NCBI RefSeq assembly: GCF_017592475.1
Contig: NZ_JAGFNP010000004.1
Coordinates: forward strand, 186,001-250,000
Reading direction: 5' to 3'
DNA length: 64,000 nt
From: Glycomyces niveus
Lineage (GTDB): Bacteria > Actinomycetota > Actinomycetes > Mycobacteriales > Micromonosporaceae
Numbering within the stretch: the first letter of the stretch is position 1; the number at the start of each line of letters is the position of its first letter. Below the pieces are notes generated by a model. That model saw only the letters and a program-made list of their open reading frames with translations. It was not told the DNA's origin and did no database searches. Below, piece by piece: positions 1 to 8,375 of the stretch. Made by a program: the position numbers and the translations under genes.

Positions 1-941
1 CTGAAGACGACCATCGCGGCCGCGAAGTGCCACCACGAGGCCGAGAACGCGAACCCCGCCATCCCGGCGAACAGGAGCAGTCCGCCCGCGGTTATCGCGG
101 CGACCGGCGGCAGGCGCAGCACGTACCGGGCGGCGAGGAGCTGGAACGCGACGACGGTGACCGCGTTCGCGGTCATGGTCGCCGCGAGGATCTGCGCGCC
201 GTTCTCGAACCGGATGTCGAGGTCCTGCGCGAGCAGCGCGGAGACGCGCAGCTGCACCGACTCGAGCAGCAGCCCGGCGAGCAGGAGCACCAGCAGTCGC
301 GGGTCGGTGGCGACCGCGCGCAGGCTCCCCAGGAGCCGCTCGGTCCCGCCCGCCTCGCTCGCGGCGGCGCTCGCGGGGACCGGCGTGAACCGGACGACGG
401 CGGCGAGCACGGCCAGGTAGAGGCCGTAGACGACCGCGGCGACGGCGAACGCGATGCGGTCGCCGGAGAGCCCGAGCGCGACGCCGAGGAGCGGGCCGAT
501 CGCGTATCCGGCGTTCGTGGCGAGGTACTGGTGGGAGAACCAGCGCACCCGCGTGCCCTCGGGCAGCAGGTCGCCGAGGAACGCCTTGCTCACCGGCGCG
601 AACACGCTGCTGGACAAGGCGAGTGCGGCATTGGCGGCGACGACCGCGGCGAGGTGCTCGGCGGCGGCGAACCCCGCGAAGGACACCACGACCCCGCCGA
701 GCCCGGTGAGCAGCACCGGGACCCGGCCGAAGCGGTCGGAGAGGGTCCCGCCGAAGAACCCTGCGGCGATCGAGAAGAACACCGACGAGCCGATGACGAG
801 GCCGACCGCGGCGGGTTCGAGCCCGAGTTCGCGGCGCAGGAAGACCGCGAGGAACGGGATGGTCACCGAGTTGGCGAGGCTCATGATGCCCGCCCCGGCG
901 ACGAGGAGCTTGACGAGGACGGGGGTGCGGGGTGTGCGCAT
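1..941 (-). CDS. MFS transporter, C-terminus cut off by window edge
   Basis: This is an inner-membrane major facilitator superfamily exporter. The ATG at 941 opens a frame that stays open to the window start, giving about 313 residues without a stop. It reads MRTPRTPVLVKLLVAGAGIM and then alternating hydrophobic blocks typical of MFS, with an SDRFGRVPVLL loop between TM2 and TM3, which is the family's G-x-x-x-D-R-x-G-R signature. About nine to ten TM segments are visible and the rest lie outside the window. The substrate cannot be read from sequence; MdtH-like multidrug export is the nearest guess. A perfect CsoR-like palindrome at 1009-1025 lies about 70 bp upstream and may control it. Confidence 0.85.
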   Translation of the reverse strand, partial: MRTPRTPVLVKLLVAGAGIMSLANSVTIPFLAVFLRRELGLEPAAVGLVIGSSVFFSIAAGFFGGTLSDRFGRVPVLLTGLGGVVVSFAGFAAAEHLAAVVAANAALALSSSVFAPVSKAFLGDLLPEGTRVRWFSHQYLATNAGYAIGPLLGVALGLSGDRIAFAVAAVVYGLYLAVLAAVVRFTPVPASAAASEAGGTERLLGSLRAVATDPRLLVLLLAGLLLESVQLRVSALLAQDLDIRFENGAQILAATMTANAVTVVAFQLLAARYVLRLPPVAAITAGGLLLFAGMAGFAFSASWWHFAAAMVVF

Positions 942-1008
942 GGCAGTGCCTTCGATCCAGGGCTCCGGTCGGCGTGCCGACAAAACCGAGCGGTCACTGC
1001 CCGACAGC

Positions 1009-1025
1009 ATACCCCATAGGGGTAT
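1009..1025. promoter_or_regulatory. CsoR-like palindromic operator
   Basis: ATACCCC-ATA-GGGGTAT is a perfect 7-bp inverted repeat with a 3-bp centre. It has the A/T-flanked C-tract/G-tract form of CsoR/RcnR/CstR-family operators. It sits in the divergent gap between the MFS gene (start 941) and the UPF0303 gene (start 1157), so it could act on either. No CsoR-family gene is seen in the window. Confidence 0.55.
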
Positions 1026-1156
1026 CAATCTCGGGGGGCGCCGGCGAGGACCGCACCGAGCCGCCCTCCCGTCCCTACACTCGACGGGACCGCGGCGATC
1101 CTGGACGTGACCGGCCGGACCCGCGCCGAGATCAGTGAACCCTGAAGGGACCGTTC

Positions 1157-1621
1157 ATGTCCGACCTCATCGCCGCACTGGAGCAGCAGGAGCGCGACCT
1201 CGTCTTCGACTCCTTCGACCACACCGACGCGTGGCGGCTCGGCTCGCGGATCGCCTCGACGGCCCGGGACGCCGGCCACCCGGTCGGCATCGACATCCGC
1301 CGCCCCGGCCTGATCCTGTTCCGCGCGGCGCTGCCCGGGAGCACCCCGGACCAGGAGTCGTGGATCGCCCGGAAGGCCGCGGTCGTGCTGCGCATCGAGT
1401 CGAGCAGCGCGCTCGCCGCCGCACGCATCAAGGCCAAAGGCGTCGACCCCGCCGCCACCGGGTGGCTCGACCCGGCCGAGTACGCGGTCACGGGCGGCTC
1501 GTTCCCGATCCGGGTCCGCGGCGTCGGCGTGGTCGCGGCCGCCACCGCCTCAGGACTGTCCTCGATGGACGACCACGATCTGATCGTCGCCGGCATCCGG
1601 GCGCACCTCGAGTCGGCCTGA
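1157..1621 (+). CDS. UPF0303 / HbpS-like heme-degrading domain protein
   Basis: This is a 154-residue cytosolic protein of the UPF0303 family (HbpS-like fold, PF03928). Family signatures are the N-terminal E-Q-Q-E-R-D-L-x-F-x-x-F block, the mid-region DQESWIARKAAVV stretch and the C-terminal G-G-S-F-P-I-R-V motif near residue 115. Related folds bind heme or cobalamin, but for the UPF0303 branch the function is not established. The gene stands alone between the divergent MFS pump and the convergent ligA, whose stop is 22 bp away. The ATG at 1157 is preceded by GAAGGGA at a good spacing. Confidence 0.8.
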   Translation: MSDLIAALEQQERDLVFDSFDHTDAWRLGSRIASTARDAGHPVGIDIRRPGLILFRAALPGSTPDQESWIARKAAVVLRIESSSALAAARIKAKGVDPAATGWLDPAEYAVTGGSFPIRVRGVGVVAAATASGLSSMDDHDLIVAGIRAHLESA

Positions 1622-1642
1622 TCGAGAACGGCCCCCGCCGCC

Positions 1643-3718
1643 TCAGAGCAGGTCCGCGAGCCGTTCGGCGAAGGCCTCGGGCGAGATCACCTCGATGCCG
1701 AGGCCTTCGGCCTTCTTGAGCTTCGAGCCCGCCTTCTCCCCCGCGACGACCAGGCTCGTCTTCGCCGACACGCTCGACGACGCCTTGCCGCCCGCGCGGG
1801 TGATCAGCTCGTTCATCTCGGTGCGGGAGTAGTCGGCGAGCGGGCCGCTCATGCCGCCGGTCACGACGACGGCGAGGCCCGCGAGCGGCAGCCCCTCGTT
1901 CGCCTCGTCCCCCGCCTCCTCGTCGACGGCGGGCGGCGTCCATCCGGGTTGCTCCATGTTGACGCCCGCGGCCTTGAGCTTGGCGATCACCGCCTCCAAC
2001 TCGGCGACCTCGGCGACGATGACCGGCGCCTTCTCACCGCCGATGCCGTCGACCCGCTCCAGCGCGACCGCGTCCGCGGCCTGGATCGCGTCCATCGACC
2101 CGAAGTACGCGGCGATGCGCAGCGACATCGACCGGCCGGTGCCTTGGACGCCGAGGGCGCAGAAGACGCGGTTGAGCGGCTGCGTCTTCGCGCTGGCGAT
2201 CGCGGCCAGGAGCTTGTCGGCGCTGGTGTCGCCCATGCGGTCGAGGGAGAGGATCTGGTCGCGGGTGAGGGTGAACAGGTCGGCGAAGTCTTCGATGAGG
2301 TCGCGCTCGACGAGCTGGACGACGATCTTCTCGCCGAGCCCGTCGATGTCGAGGCAGTCGCGGGCCACGGCGTACTTGATCGACTCGATCTGCCCGCAGC
2401 CGCGGCCGCGCACGCACCGCCACCGCTCCTGGCTGCGGTCGATGTCGGAGCCGCACCTCGGGCACGTCTCGGGGAAGGCGATCGGCTGCTCCTCGCCCGT
2501 GCGGGTGGCGGCGATCGCGCCTTCGACGCGCGGGATGACCTCTCCGGCGCGCAGGACGTACACGCGGTCGCCGATCTTGAGGTCGCGGCGGGTGATGTCG
2601 GCCGGGTTGTGGAGCGTCGCGTACGTGATGGTGGTGCCGCCGACTTCGACTGGCTCGAGGACGGCGCGCGGGGCGATGATGCCGGTGCGGCCGACGTTCC
2701 ATTCGACGCCGAGGAGGACGGTGATCTTCTTGTCGGCGGGGAACTTGTACGCGGTGGCCCAGTGCGGGGTGCGCGAGCCGGACCCGGCCGCGGCGCGGTC
2801 GGCGGGGTCGTTGGCCTTGACGACCGCGCCGTCGAGTTCGATGTCGAGGCCGGCGCGGACGGCGCCGATGTGGTCGATGCGCGCTTGGACCTCTTCGAGG
2901 GTCGCGCAGGACCGCGTCTCGATGTCGGTGCCGAGGGTCGTGCCGAGCCCGTATCCGGCCAGCGCGGCGATGAGGTCGGCGTGGGTGAGCTCGGCGAGTC
3001 GCGGGTCGCTCGTGTGCTCGGGGTCGGTGAGGGCGTCGTAGGCGATGAAGGTCTGCTCGACCTGGTAGGCGCGGTCCTTGGCGCGGAGGGACCCGGAAGA
3101 GGCGTTGCGGCGGTTGGCGAACGGAGTGCCGCCGTGGGCCACGCGGGCCTCGTTCGCGGCCGCGAACTGCGCCTCGGTCATGAGCACTTCGCCGCGCACT
3201 TCGACCGTGACCGGCTCGGTCAGCTCCATGGGCAGACCGGCGAGGTTGCCGATGGTGTGGGAGACGTCTTCGCCGGTCGAGCCGTCGCCGCGGGTGACGA
3301 GCTGGACCAGGCGGCCGCCCTGGTACCGGGCGGCGAGGGCGACGCCGTCGAGCTTCGGTTCGACGGCCCAGCCGTCGACCTCACGGCCGCCCAGGCGGCG
3401 CTGCAGGGAAGCGGCCCATTCGGTGAGGTCCTCGGCGGAGAAGACGTTGCCGAGGCTGAGCATCCGCACGGAGTGGGCGACATCGCCGGTGACCACGCCC
3501 GCCGCGACCGCTTGCGTGGGCGAGTCGGGGGCGACCTGGTCGGGGTGCGCGTCCTCCCAAGCGGTGATGGCGCGCATGAGCCGGTCGTAGGTTGCATCGT
3601 CCATTCCGGACTCGCCGGAACCGTAGTAGGCGTCGGCGGCGGTGCGGGCCGAAGCGACCGCGTCCAGGTATGCGGGCTCGTCGGAGAGGTCGAGGGGCGT
3701 GGTCGCATTGTCGATCAT
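1643..3718 (-). CDS. ligA: NAD-dependent DNA ligase LigA
   Basis: This enzyme seals nicks between Okazaki fragments and in repair, using NAD+ to adenylate its active-site lysine. The 691-residue length is normal for LigA. The order is: Ia domain with YY and YDRLMR at 31-50; nucleotidyltransferase core with K122 in the KLDG motif; OB fold with VGRTG near 345; a four-Cys zinc finger (CPRC...CVRGRGC) near 420-445; a helix-hairpin-helix region with two GIGG/GLGE-type turns at about 460-580; and a C-terminal BRCT domain from about 610 ending in LADLL. It is convergent with the UPF0303 gene. Whether the genome has a second ligA cannot be seen here. Confidence 0.97.
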   Translation of the reverse strand: MIDNATTPLDLSDEPAYLDAVASARTAADAYYGSGESGMDDATYDRLMRAITAWEDAHPDQVAPDSPTQAVAAGVVTGDVAHSVRMLSLGNVFSAEDLTEWAASLQRRLGGREVDGWAVEPKLDGVALAARYQGGRLVQLVTRGDGSTGEDVSHTIGNLAGLPMELTEPVTVEVRGEVLMTEAQFAAANEARVAHGGTPFANRRNASSGSLRAKDRAYQVEQTFIAYDALTDPEHTSDPRLAELTHADLIAALAGYGLGTTLGTDIETRSCATLEEVQARIDHIGAVRAGLDIELDGAVVKANDPADRAAAGSGSRTPHWATAYKFPADKKITVLLGVEWNVGRTGIIAPRAVLEPVEVGGTTITYATLHNPADITRRDLKIGDRVYVLRAGEVIPRVEGAIAATRTGEEQPIAFPETCPRCGSDIDRSQERWRCVRGRGCGQIESIKYAVARDCLDIDGLGEKIVVQLVERDLIEDFADLFTLTRDQILSLDRMGDTSADKLLAAIASAKTQPLNRVFCALGVQGTGRSMSLRIAAYFGSMDAIQAADAVALERVDGIGGEKAPVIVAEVAELEAVIAKLKAAGVNMEQPGWTPPAVDEEAGDEANEGLPLAGLAVVVTGGMSGPLADYSRTEMNELITRAGGKASSSVSAKTSLVVAGEKAGSKLKKAEGLGIEVISPEAFAERLADLL

Positions 3719-3803
3719 GGGTCCATCTTGTCACCTGGGTACGACAACGACCGAGTGACGAAATGCCCGCACGATTCGCGACTGCGGCATTTTTCGCTGA
3801 CTG

Positions 3804-4466
3804 CTACCAGTGGCGGTTGCAGCATTCGACGTGGAGTTCCAAACAGTCGTCCGGCCGATGCCGCCAGCGCCCCAGCTCGATCTCGGCGCAGACGTGCGCC
3901 TCCGGCCGCGTCGCCAGGTCAGCCGGTCCCTCCTCCGCGAGCCTGCGGAGCTTCCAGCCCTCGAGTTCGAAGGCGAGGCGGCTCCCGACGACGAACAGGG
4001 TGTCGGCCGCGACGGTCCAGCGCAACACGTCGCGGAACTCGCGGTGCCAGCGCCGATCATGATCGGGGCGGTCGAAGTCGGGCAGGGCGCCCGGCGGCAT
4101 GGTGACCTTGTGCGGCTTCGGCTCAGCGAGGCGGGAGCGCACGTCCTTCCACCGCGACGCCGGAAAGTGCAGGCTGTGGTGCAGGAGCACCAGGTCGAGC
4201 CGTCGGGCACCGGGATCGGACCCGCACGACGCCGGGCTCGAGCGCAGCGGCAGCCATACGAGGCTCCGGGGCGAATGCGCCGCGAGCCACCAGGCGATCG
4301 CCGTCTCCGCCGCCGCCGTCTTGTCGACCGAGAGCTGCTTGCCGACGAGGTCGTCGTGCAGCACCGCATGCCCGGGCACCCGCTCTGGCCTGATGACCCG
4401 GAAGCGCTCGCCGCCCAGCCGGGCGGTAGTGACGAGCGCGCGCCACTCGCGTCCTTCCAGCCGCAC
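3804..4466 (-). CDS. hypothetical protein, 220 aa
   Basis: No family is recognised. The frame is long and codon use matches neighbouring genes, so it is probably real. The protein starts MRLEGREWRALVTTARLGGE, contains a Trp- and Arg-rich middle (WLPLRSS, RWHREFRDVLRWTV) and ends with a Cys/His-rich tail (HVCAEIELGRWRHRP, HVECCNRHW) that could bind metal. No signal peptide or TM segment is seen. It lies upstream of ligA on the same strand, but an 85-bp gap separates them. The opposite-strand frame over the same bases has the usual high-Arg composition of a shadow. Confidence 0.55.
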   Translation of the reverse strand: MRLEGREWRALVTTARLGGERFRVIRPERVPGHAVLHDDLVGKQLSVDKTAAAETAIAWWLAAHSPRSLVWLPLRSSPASCGSDPGARRLDLVLLHHSLHFPASRWKDVRSRLAEPKPHKVTMPPGALPDFDRPDHDRRWHREFRDVLRWTVAADTLFVVGSRLAFELEGWKLRRLAEEGPADLATRPEAHVCAEIELGRWRHRPDDCLELHVECCNRHW

Positions 4467-4539
4467 CGTTCTCCTTCAGCCCCAGGGCCATCGCAGTGGC
4501 CCGTCGACCACTGAGTATGGCGCGGCACCGCCGGGAACG

Positions 4540-4633
4540 CGAGCGCGTTTAGCGTCGCTCCGGTGGCAGGCTGGACCCGCACCGGATCGTCGAGCTCGAC
4601 TAGTCCCTCGTCGACCAACTGCATGACGGCTGC
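4540..4633 (-). pseudogene. remnant of a serine hydrolase (beta-lactamase class C family)
   Basis: Reading minus from about 4633, the translation AAAVMQLVDEGLVELDDPVR matches the pattern found after the SxxK active site in CubicO/AmpC-like serine hydrolases (A-x-M-x-L-V-D-E-G-K-L-x-L-D-D-P-V). Neither the catalytic SxxK upstream nor the YxN motif downstream is in frame. About 30 residues survive. The call rests on this one motif block. Confidence 0.45.
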
Positions 4634-4668
4634 AGCTCACGCACACGACCACGGGCGAAGGTGCGCAC

Positions 4669-4857
4669 TTGATGACTCGAGCGGGCCTGTCGCCGCAGCC
4701 GTCCGTCACCGAGATCCGCCGAGTCGAAGGCGACCTGTTCGCCTCGGTCGGCTCGGCAGGGACCGCCGGCGGCTTCCTGGAGTTCCTGGACTCGGATGAG
4801 GCGGGCCGGGCGCGCTTCATCCACGGCGGGGGCCGCTCGGTCCCTCGGTTGGACTGA
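4669..4857 (+). pseudogene. short ORF, possible C-terminal fragment of a serine hydrolase
   Basis: The 62-codon frame ends in GGFLEFLDSDEAGRARFIHG followed by GGRSVPRLD. This resembles the last beta strands of beta-lactamase-family hydrolases, which often end in a G-R-x-R-x-x-x-x-G-G-R pattern. No ribosome binding site or N-terminal domain is present. It may be debris from the same decayed gene as the opposite-strand fragment at 4540-4633. It could also be chance. Confidence 0.25.
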
Positions 4858-5047
4858 CGCCTGCAGTGGGAACGGGGGCGGCGGTCAGGCGCGGGTGGCT
4901 TCGGCGATTGCTCCACCATCTTCGGCGCGACGACTACATCGGACAGAACCATGCCCCCATGGTCTACACCACCCCCGCACCTTCCGCCGCAGAGGATTCG
5001 GCGGAACGTGAACACTGTTGTTTGAGTTTTAGAGGATCGAGGGTACG

Positions 5048-5073
5048 CTCGAACTCGTACATGACTGTTCGAG
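5048..5073. promoter_or_regulatory. inverted repeat upstream of the MFS exporter, possible TetR operator
   Basis: CTCGAAC-N12-GTTCGAG is a perfect 7-bp inverted repeat ending 13 bp before the chosen start at 5087. It overlaps the zone where the transcript would begin. The exporter is followed by a TetR-family gene, so this is the natural candidate for its binding site. This is inferred from position and symmetry only. Confidence 0.45.
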
Positions 5074-5086
5074 TTAAGGAGTGACC

Positions 5087-6517
5087 GTGTCCACCGTCCA
5101 CCACCCCGAAACTGAGAGCGAAGCGCCGCCGCTGCCGCGGCGCTGGGTCATGCTCGCGCTGCTGTGCACCGCGCAGGCGATGCTCATCATCGACATCACC
5201 GTCGTCAACATCGCGCTGCCGACGATCGGCGCCGAACTCTCGCTCGACCGTGAAGCGCTGACCTGGATCGTCACCGGGTACACCCTGGTCTTCGGCGGCC
5301 TCATGCTGTTCGGTGGACGGCTCGCCGACCTCTTCGGACGTCGCCGCATGCTCCTCACGGGCCTGACACTCTTCACGGCGGCATCGCTCGCCGCGGGGCT
5401 GGCCCAGACCGGGCCGGTCCTGCTGGGCGGGCGTCTCGCGCAGGGGCTCGGTGCGGCGCTCATGGCGCCCGCGATCCTGTCCACCGTCACGACCGCGTTC
5501 CACGGCACCGAGCGCAACCGCGCGCTCGGACTGCTGTCGGCGATCGCTGGAGGCGGTGCCGCCCTGGGCGTCCTCGTCGGCGGCGTGCTCACCGCCGGGC
5601 CCGGCTGGCAGTGGATCTTCTACATCAACGTGCCGATCGGCGCGGTCATCCTGGTGCTGCTGCCCGTGACGCTGCCTTCCGATCCGGTTGGCGGGCAACG
5701 GGAACGGCTCGACGTGCCGGGTGCGCTGATCGTCACCGCCGCGACCGCCGCGCTCATCTTCGGCCTCGTGCGGGCGGGCGACGACGGCTGGGGGTCGGCG
5801 GCGACGCTCGGTTCGCTCGCGGCGGCGGTCGTGCTCTATGCGGTCTTCGGCCTCGTCGAACGGCGCACGGCCGCACCGCTCATGCGAGTGGCGCTCCTGG
5901 GCAGGCGCACGGTCGTCACCGGCGCGTTCCTCATGCTCATGGCGACGGCGCTGCTGATCTCGTTCTTCTTCCTCGGGTCCCTGTACCTCCAGGGCTTCGC
6001 CGAATACTCCGCGCTGCGCACGGGCCTGCTGTTCTTGCCCGTCGCCGTCGCCACCACGATCGGCGCGCAACTCGCCGCCCACTTGATCGGGAAGACCGGG
6101 CCGCGTCCGATCGCGGTTGCCGGCATGGTGATCGCCGCCGCCGCTTCGGGATGGCTGGCGACGCTGGAATCCGGCAGCGGCGCCACGGCCGTCGTCGCAG
6201 GGCTCTCATTGGGGGCGTTCGCACTCGGCACGCTGTTCATCACCGCGAACGCCACCGCGCTGTCGCGGGTCGACCCGCACGAGGCCGGAGTCGCCTCGGG
6301 CATGATCACCACGTTCCACGAACTCGGCGGATCGGTCGGCGTCGCGGTCATGTCGACCGTGGCGGCCGCGAGCATCAGCGCGAGCGCCCCGACCCTCTCG
6401 GGGTTCACCGACGCGTTCCTCGTCTGCGCCGTCGCCTCGGGCGTCGCGGCGATCGTCGCACTGGTCCTGGTCCCCGGCGGGAAGGTCGAGACGAGCGGCG
6501 GCCCGCACGGGCACTAG
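5087..6517 (+). CDS. DHA2-family MFS drug exporter (EmrB/QacA type, 14 TM)
   Basis: This is a proton-driven multidrug exporter of the inner membrane. From GTG 5087 it has 476 residues with 14 predicted TM segments. It carries LIIDITVVNIALPTIG in TM1 (DHA2 motif D1), the loop motif GGRLADLFGRRRM, and motif C in TM5 (a G-G-x-L-T-x-G-P-G-W form). An upstream GTG at 5081 is in frame, but AAGGA (5076-5080) abuts it directly; GTG 5087 leaves a 6-nt spacing and is preferred. The TetR gene begins 13 bp after the stop, so the two are probably co-transcribed, with autoregulation through the repeat at 5048-5073. Confidence 0.92.
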   Translation: MSTVHHPETESEAPPLPRRWVMLALLCTAQAMLIIDITVVNIALPTIGAELSLDREALTWIVTGYTLVFGGLMLFGGRLADLFGRRRMLLTGLTLFTAASLAAGLAQTGPVLLGGRLAQGLGAALMAPAILSTVTTAFHGTERNRALGLLSAIAGGGAALGVLVGGVLTAGPGWQWIFYINVPIGAVILVLLPVTLPSDPVGGQRERLDVPGALIVTAATAALIFGLVRAGDDGWGSAATLGSLAAAVVLYAVFGLVERRTAAPLMRVALLGRRTVVTGAFLMLMATALLISFFFLGSLYLQGFAEYSALRTGLLFLPVAVATTIGAQLAAHLIGKTGPRPIAVAGMVIAAAASGWLATLESGSGATAVVAGLSLGAFALGTLFITANATALSRVDPHEAGVASGMITTFHELGGSVGVAVMSTVAAASISASAPTLSGFTDAFLVCAVASGVAAIVALVLVPGGKVETSGGPHGH

Positions 6518-6530
6518 CTACCCTTCAGGC

Positions 6531-7130
6531 ATGGCCGACGGCAAGACCACCGCGTCGGCACGGCGGCCCAGCGGGCAGCGCCGTGCCGACGCCCAGCGCA
6601 ACATGGACAAGATCCTCGACGCGGGGCTCAAGCTCTACAGCTCCCGGCCCGGCGTCAGCGTCGCCGAGGTCGCCGAAGCCGCCGGAGTCGGGCGCGTGAC
6701 CCTCTATGGCCACTTCCCTTCCCGCACCGAACTCGCGAAGGCCCTCATGGACCGCGCGTTCGAGGAGACCGAAGCGGCCTGGGAGGGCGTCGACACCTCC
6801 GGACCGGCCGACGCGGCGCTGGCGAGGGTCGTGCGCGAGCAGTGGCACCTCATGGAGCGCAACAGGAACCTGCGCGACAACGTCATCGGCGACGTCTCCC
6901 CGCAGTGGCTGCGCGCCCGGCACGACCCGATCCTGCGGCGCATCGAGGAGCTCATCACCCGCGGACGGGACGACGGCGCCTTCCGCACCGACCTTCCCGT
7001 GTCCTGGCTGGTCACCTCCCTCTACAGCCTCGTCCACGCCGCATCGGACGAGATCACCGCCGGCCGTCTCACCGCCGCGGAAGCGCCCGAGGTGCTCGTG
7101 GCCAGCCTGCGGTCCCTGTACCGGACATAG
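6531..7130 (+). CDS. TetR-family repressor of the adjacent exporter
   Basis: This 199-residue DNA-binding regulator has an HTH at about 45-65 (VAEVAEAAGVGRVTLYGHFP, the usual TetR recognition helix ending in Y-x-H-F). A basic, Arg-rich leader of about 20 residues precedes it. The C-terminal ligand domain ends in a TetR_C-like ASLRSLYRT helix. It lies 13 bp after the exporter on the same strand, so it is most likely its local repressor. No strong ribosome binding site precedes the ATG, consistent with coupling to upstream translation. Confidence 0.9.
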   Translation: MADGKTTASARRPSGQRRADAQRNMDKILDAGLKLYSSRPGVSVAEVAEAAGVGRVTLYGHFPSRTELAKALMDRAFEETEAAWEGVDTSGPADAALARVVREQWHLMERNRNLRDNVIGDVSPQWLRARHDPILRRIEELITRGRDDGAFRTDLPVSWLVTSLYSLVHAASDEITAGRLTAAEAPEVLVASLRSLYRT

Positions 7131-7253
7131 GAGGCGGCCTCAGGTCCGCTGCGACGGCCGCGGCCGGTCGACTACCATGGGCGCGTCGTCCCCGCCGCGC
7201 CGTATCCGGCAGCGGCGGTCCAGCCCGTCACGTGCCTTTGGAAGGTCGGCGAA

Positions 7254-7646
7254 TTGACCTGGTTGCGATCGCTCTGGAAGGCCGCCCTCATCGTGGTGGC
7301 CGTAGGCGTCGCGCTGATGCACTCGACCGGGCACGCCTGCACCGGCGCCGCCTGCCACATCGAGACGGCCTCGGTCGCGACGGTCGCCGACGAGCACGCC
7401 GCCACTGAGGGCGAAGACCGCCACGAGCACCCGATGGGCACCGGCATGAGCCCCTTGCAAGTGTGCATGGCGATCCTCACCGGGCTCGCGATCGCGGTGT
7501 CGCTGTGGGCGATCCGGCGGCTCGCGCCGATCGCCGGCGAGGACCCGGCCGCGACGCGCCGCAGGGCCGGCCCCTGGGCCCCGCCGGTCCCGCTTCCGTC
7601 CGGGGGCCGACTGTCCCATCTCGAACTCTCGGTGCTGCGCATATAG
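7254..7646 (+). CDS. small His/Cys-bearing membrane protein, DUF6153-like
   Basis: This 130-residue protein starts with TTG at 7254; GGAAGG at 7240-7245 lies 8 nt before it. It has an N-terminal TM helix (about 6-22), a short exported loop with HSTGHAC, two Cys and EDRHEHPMG, then a second TM helix (about 68-88, VCMAILTGLAIAVSLWAI) and a Pro-rich cytosolic tail. His/Met/Cys in the exported loop suggest metal contact. Small proteins of this type commonly sit beside DUF305 genes in actinomycetes, as here, but no function is established. Family name given from overall pattern only. Confidence 0.7.
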   Translation: MTWLRSLWKAALIVVAVGVALMHSTGHACTGAACHIETASVATVADEHAATEGEDRHEHPMGTGMSPLQVCMAILTGLAIAVSLWAIRRLAPIAGEDPAATRRRAGPWAPPVPLPSGGRLSHLELSVLRI

Positions 7647-7717
7647 GCCGAACCGCTGGTCCCCGAACCACTTCGACCCGTACACGCGACAACACCTTCG
7701 AAAGAGAGTTCTCCACC

Positions 7718-8320
7718 ATGCGCAAGACCTTCACCGTGCGCCGCGCGCTGTCCGCCGGCGCCGCGGCCCTCGCCGCGCTGTCCTTCGCCGCCTGCTCCGG
7801 CAGCGGCGACGAGGGCGGCCACGACATGGACCCCATGGAGTCCGAGTCCGCGACCGCCGACGCGGCGTTCAACGACGCCGACGTCACGTTCCTCCAGATG
7901 ATGATCCCGCACCACGAGCAGGCCGTCGCGATGGCGGAGCTGGCCGCCGAGCACGCCGAGGACCCCGAGGTCGTCGCGCTCGCCGGGCAGATCGCCGCCG
8001 CGCAGCAGCCCGAGATCGACCAGATGACCGCGCTGCTCGAAGCGTGGGGCGAGCCGACCGAGATGGAAGACCACGGCGGCATGTCCATGGGCGGCATGGC
8101 GACCGAGGAGCAGATGGCCGAACTCGCCGCCGCCCGCGGCGCCGACTTCGACAAGCGCTTCGTCGACCTCATGATCGTCCACCACGAGGGCGCCGTCGAC
8201 ATGGCCGAGGCTCACCACGCCGAAGGCGAGAACGCCGACGCCACCGCTATCGCCGACGCCGTGATCGAGGCGCAGACCGCTGAGATCGCCACGTTGCAGG
8301 AGATTCAGGCGCGAGTGTGA
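7718..8320 (+). CDS. DUF305 lipoprotein, probable copper-related
   Basis: This 200-residue secreted lipoprotein has a lipobox LSFAAC with C26 as the lipidated residue. It contains two DUF305 half-repeats, each with a paired-His motif: MMIPHHEQAVAMAE (about 65-78) and LMIVHHEGAVDMAE (about 152-165). Met/His-rich spacers (HDMDPME, GGMSMGGM) lie between them. DUF305 is a four-helix ferritin-like domain often found with copper resistance genes; its reaction is not established. The ATG at 7718 follows AAAGAGAG. It lies 71 bp downstream of the small membrane protein on the same strand and is probably co-expressed with it. A terminator follows at once. Confidence 0.9.
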   Translation: MRKTFTVRRALSAGAAALAALSFAACSGSGDEGGHDMDPMESESATADAAFNDADVTFLQMMIPHHEQAVAMAELAAEHAEDPEVVALAGQIAAAQQPEIDQMTALLEAWGEPTEMEDHGGMSMGGMATEEQMAELAAARGADFDKRFVDLMIVHHEGAVDMAEAHHAEGENADATAIADAVIEAQTAEIATLQEIQARV

Positions 8321-8342
8321 CCGGCCCGGGGGTCCGGGCCGG
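8321..8342 (+). terminator. stem-loop terminator after DUF305
   Basis: CCGGCCCGG-GGGT-CCGGGCCGG is a perfect 9-bp stem starting at the base after the TGA. There is no long T-tract, as is common in high-GC actinomycetes. It separates DUF305 from the convergent glyoxalase-like gene. Confidence 0.7.
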
Positions 8343-8375
8343 TTGCCCGGCCCGCACCCCCGTTCCTGACGGTCG

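Larger units (their letters stand above)
4467..5086. other. 620-bp region without an intact gene
   Basis: No frame here has both a start signal and a recognisable full-length product. Fragments resembling the serine hydrolase (class C beta-lactamase) family occur on opposite strands (4540-4633 minus and 4669-4857 plus), which suggests decay with rearrangement. The last 60 bp hold an inverted repeat and the ribosome binding site for the next gene. Confidence 0.5.

Noticed and set aside
27..1110. Long plus-strand frames over the first 1.1 kb
   Set aside because: They are Arg/Glu/Gly-rich shadows of the minus-strand MFS gene, whose frame is open to the window edge and shows TM segments and family motifs.
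1949..4105. 718-codon plus-strand frame opposite ligA
   Set aside because: Low-complexity Gly/Asp/Arg/Val composition with no domain; ligA on the minus strand accounts for the sequence.
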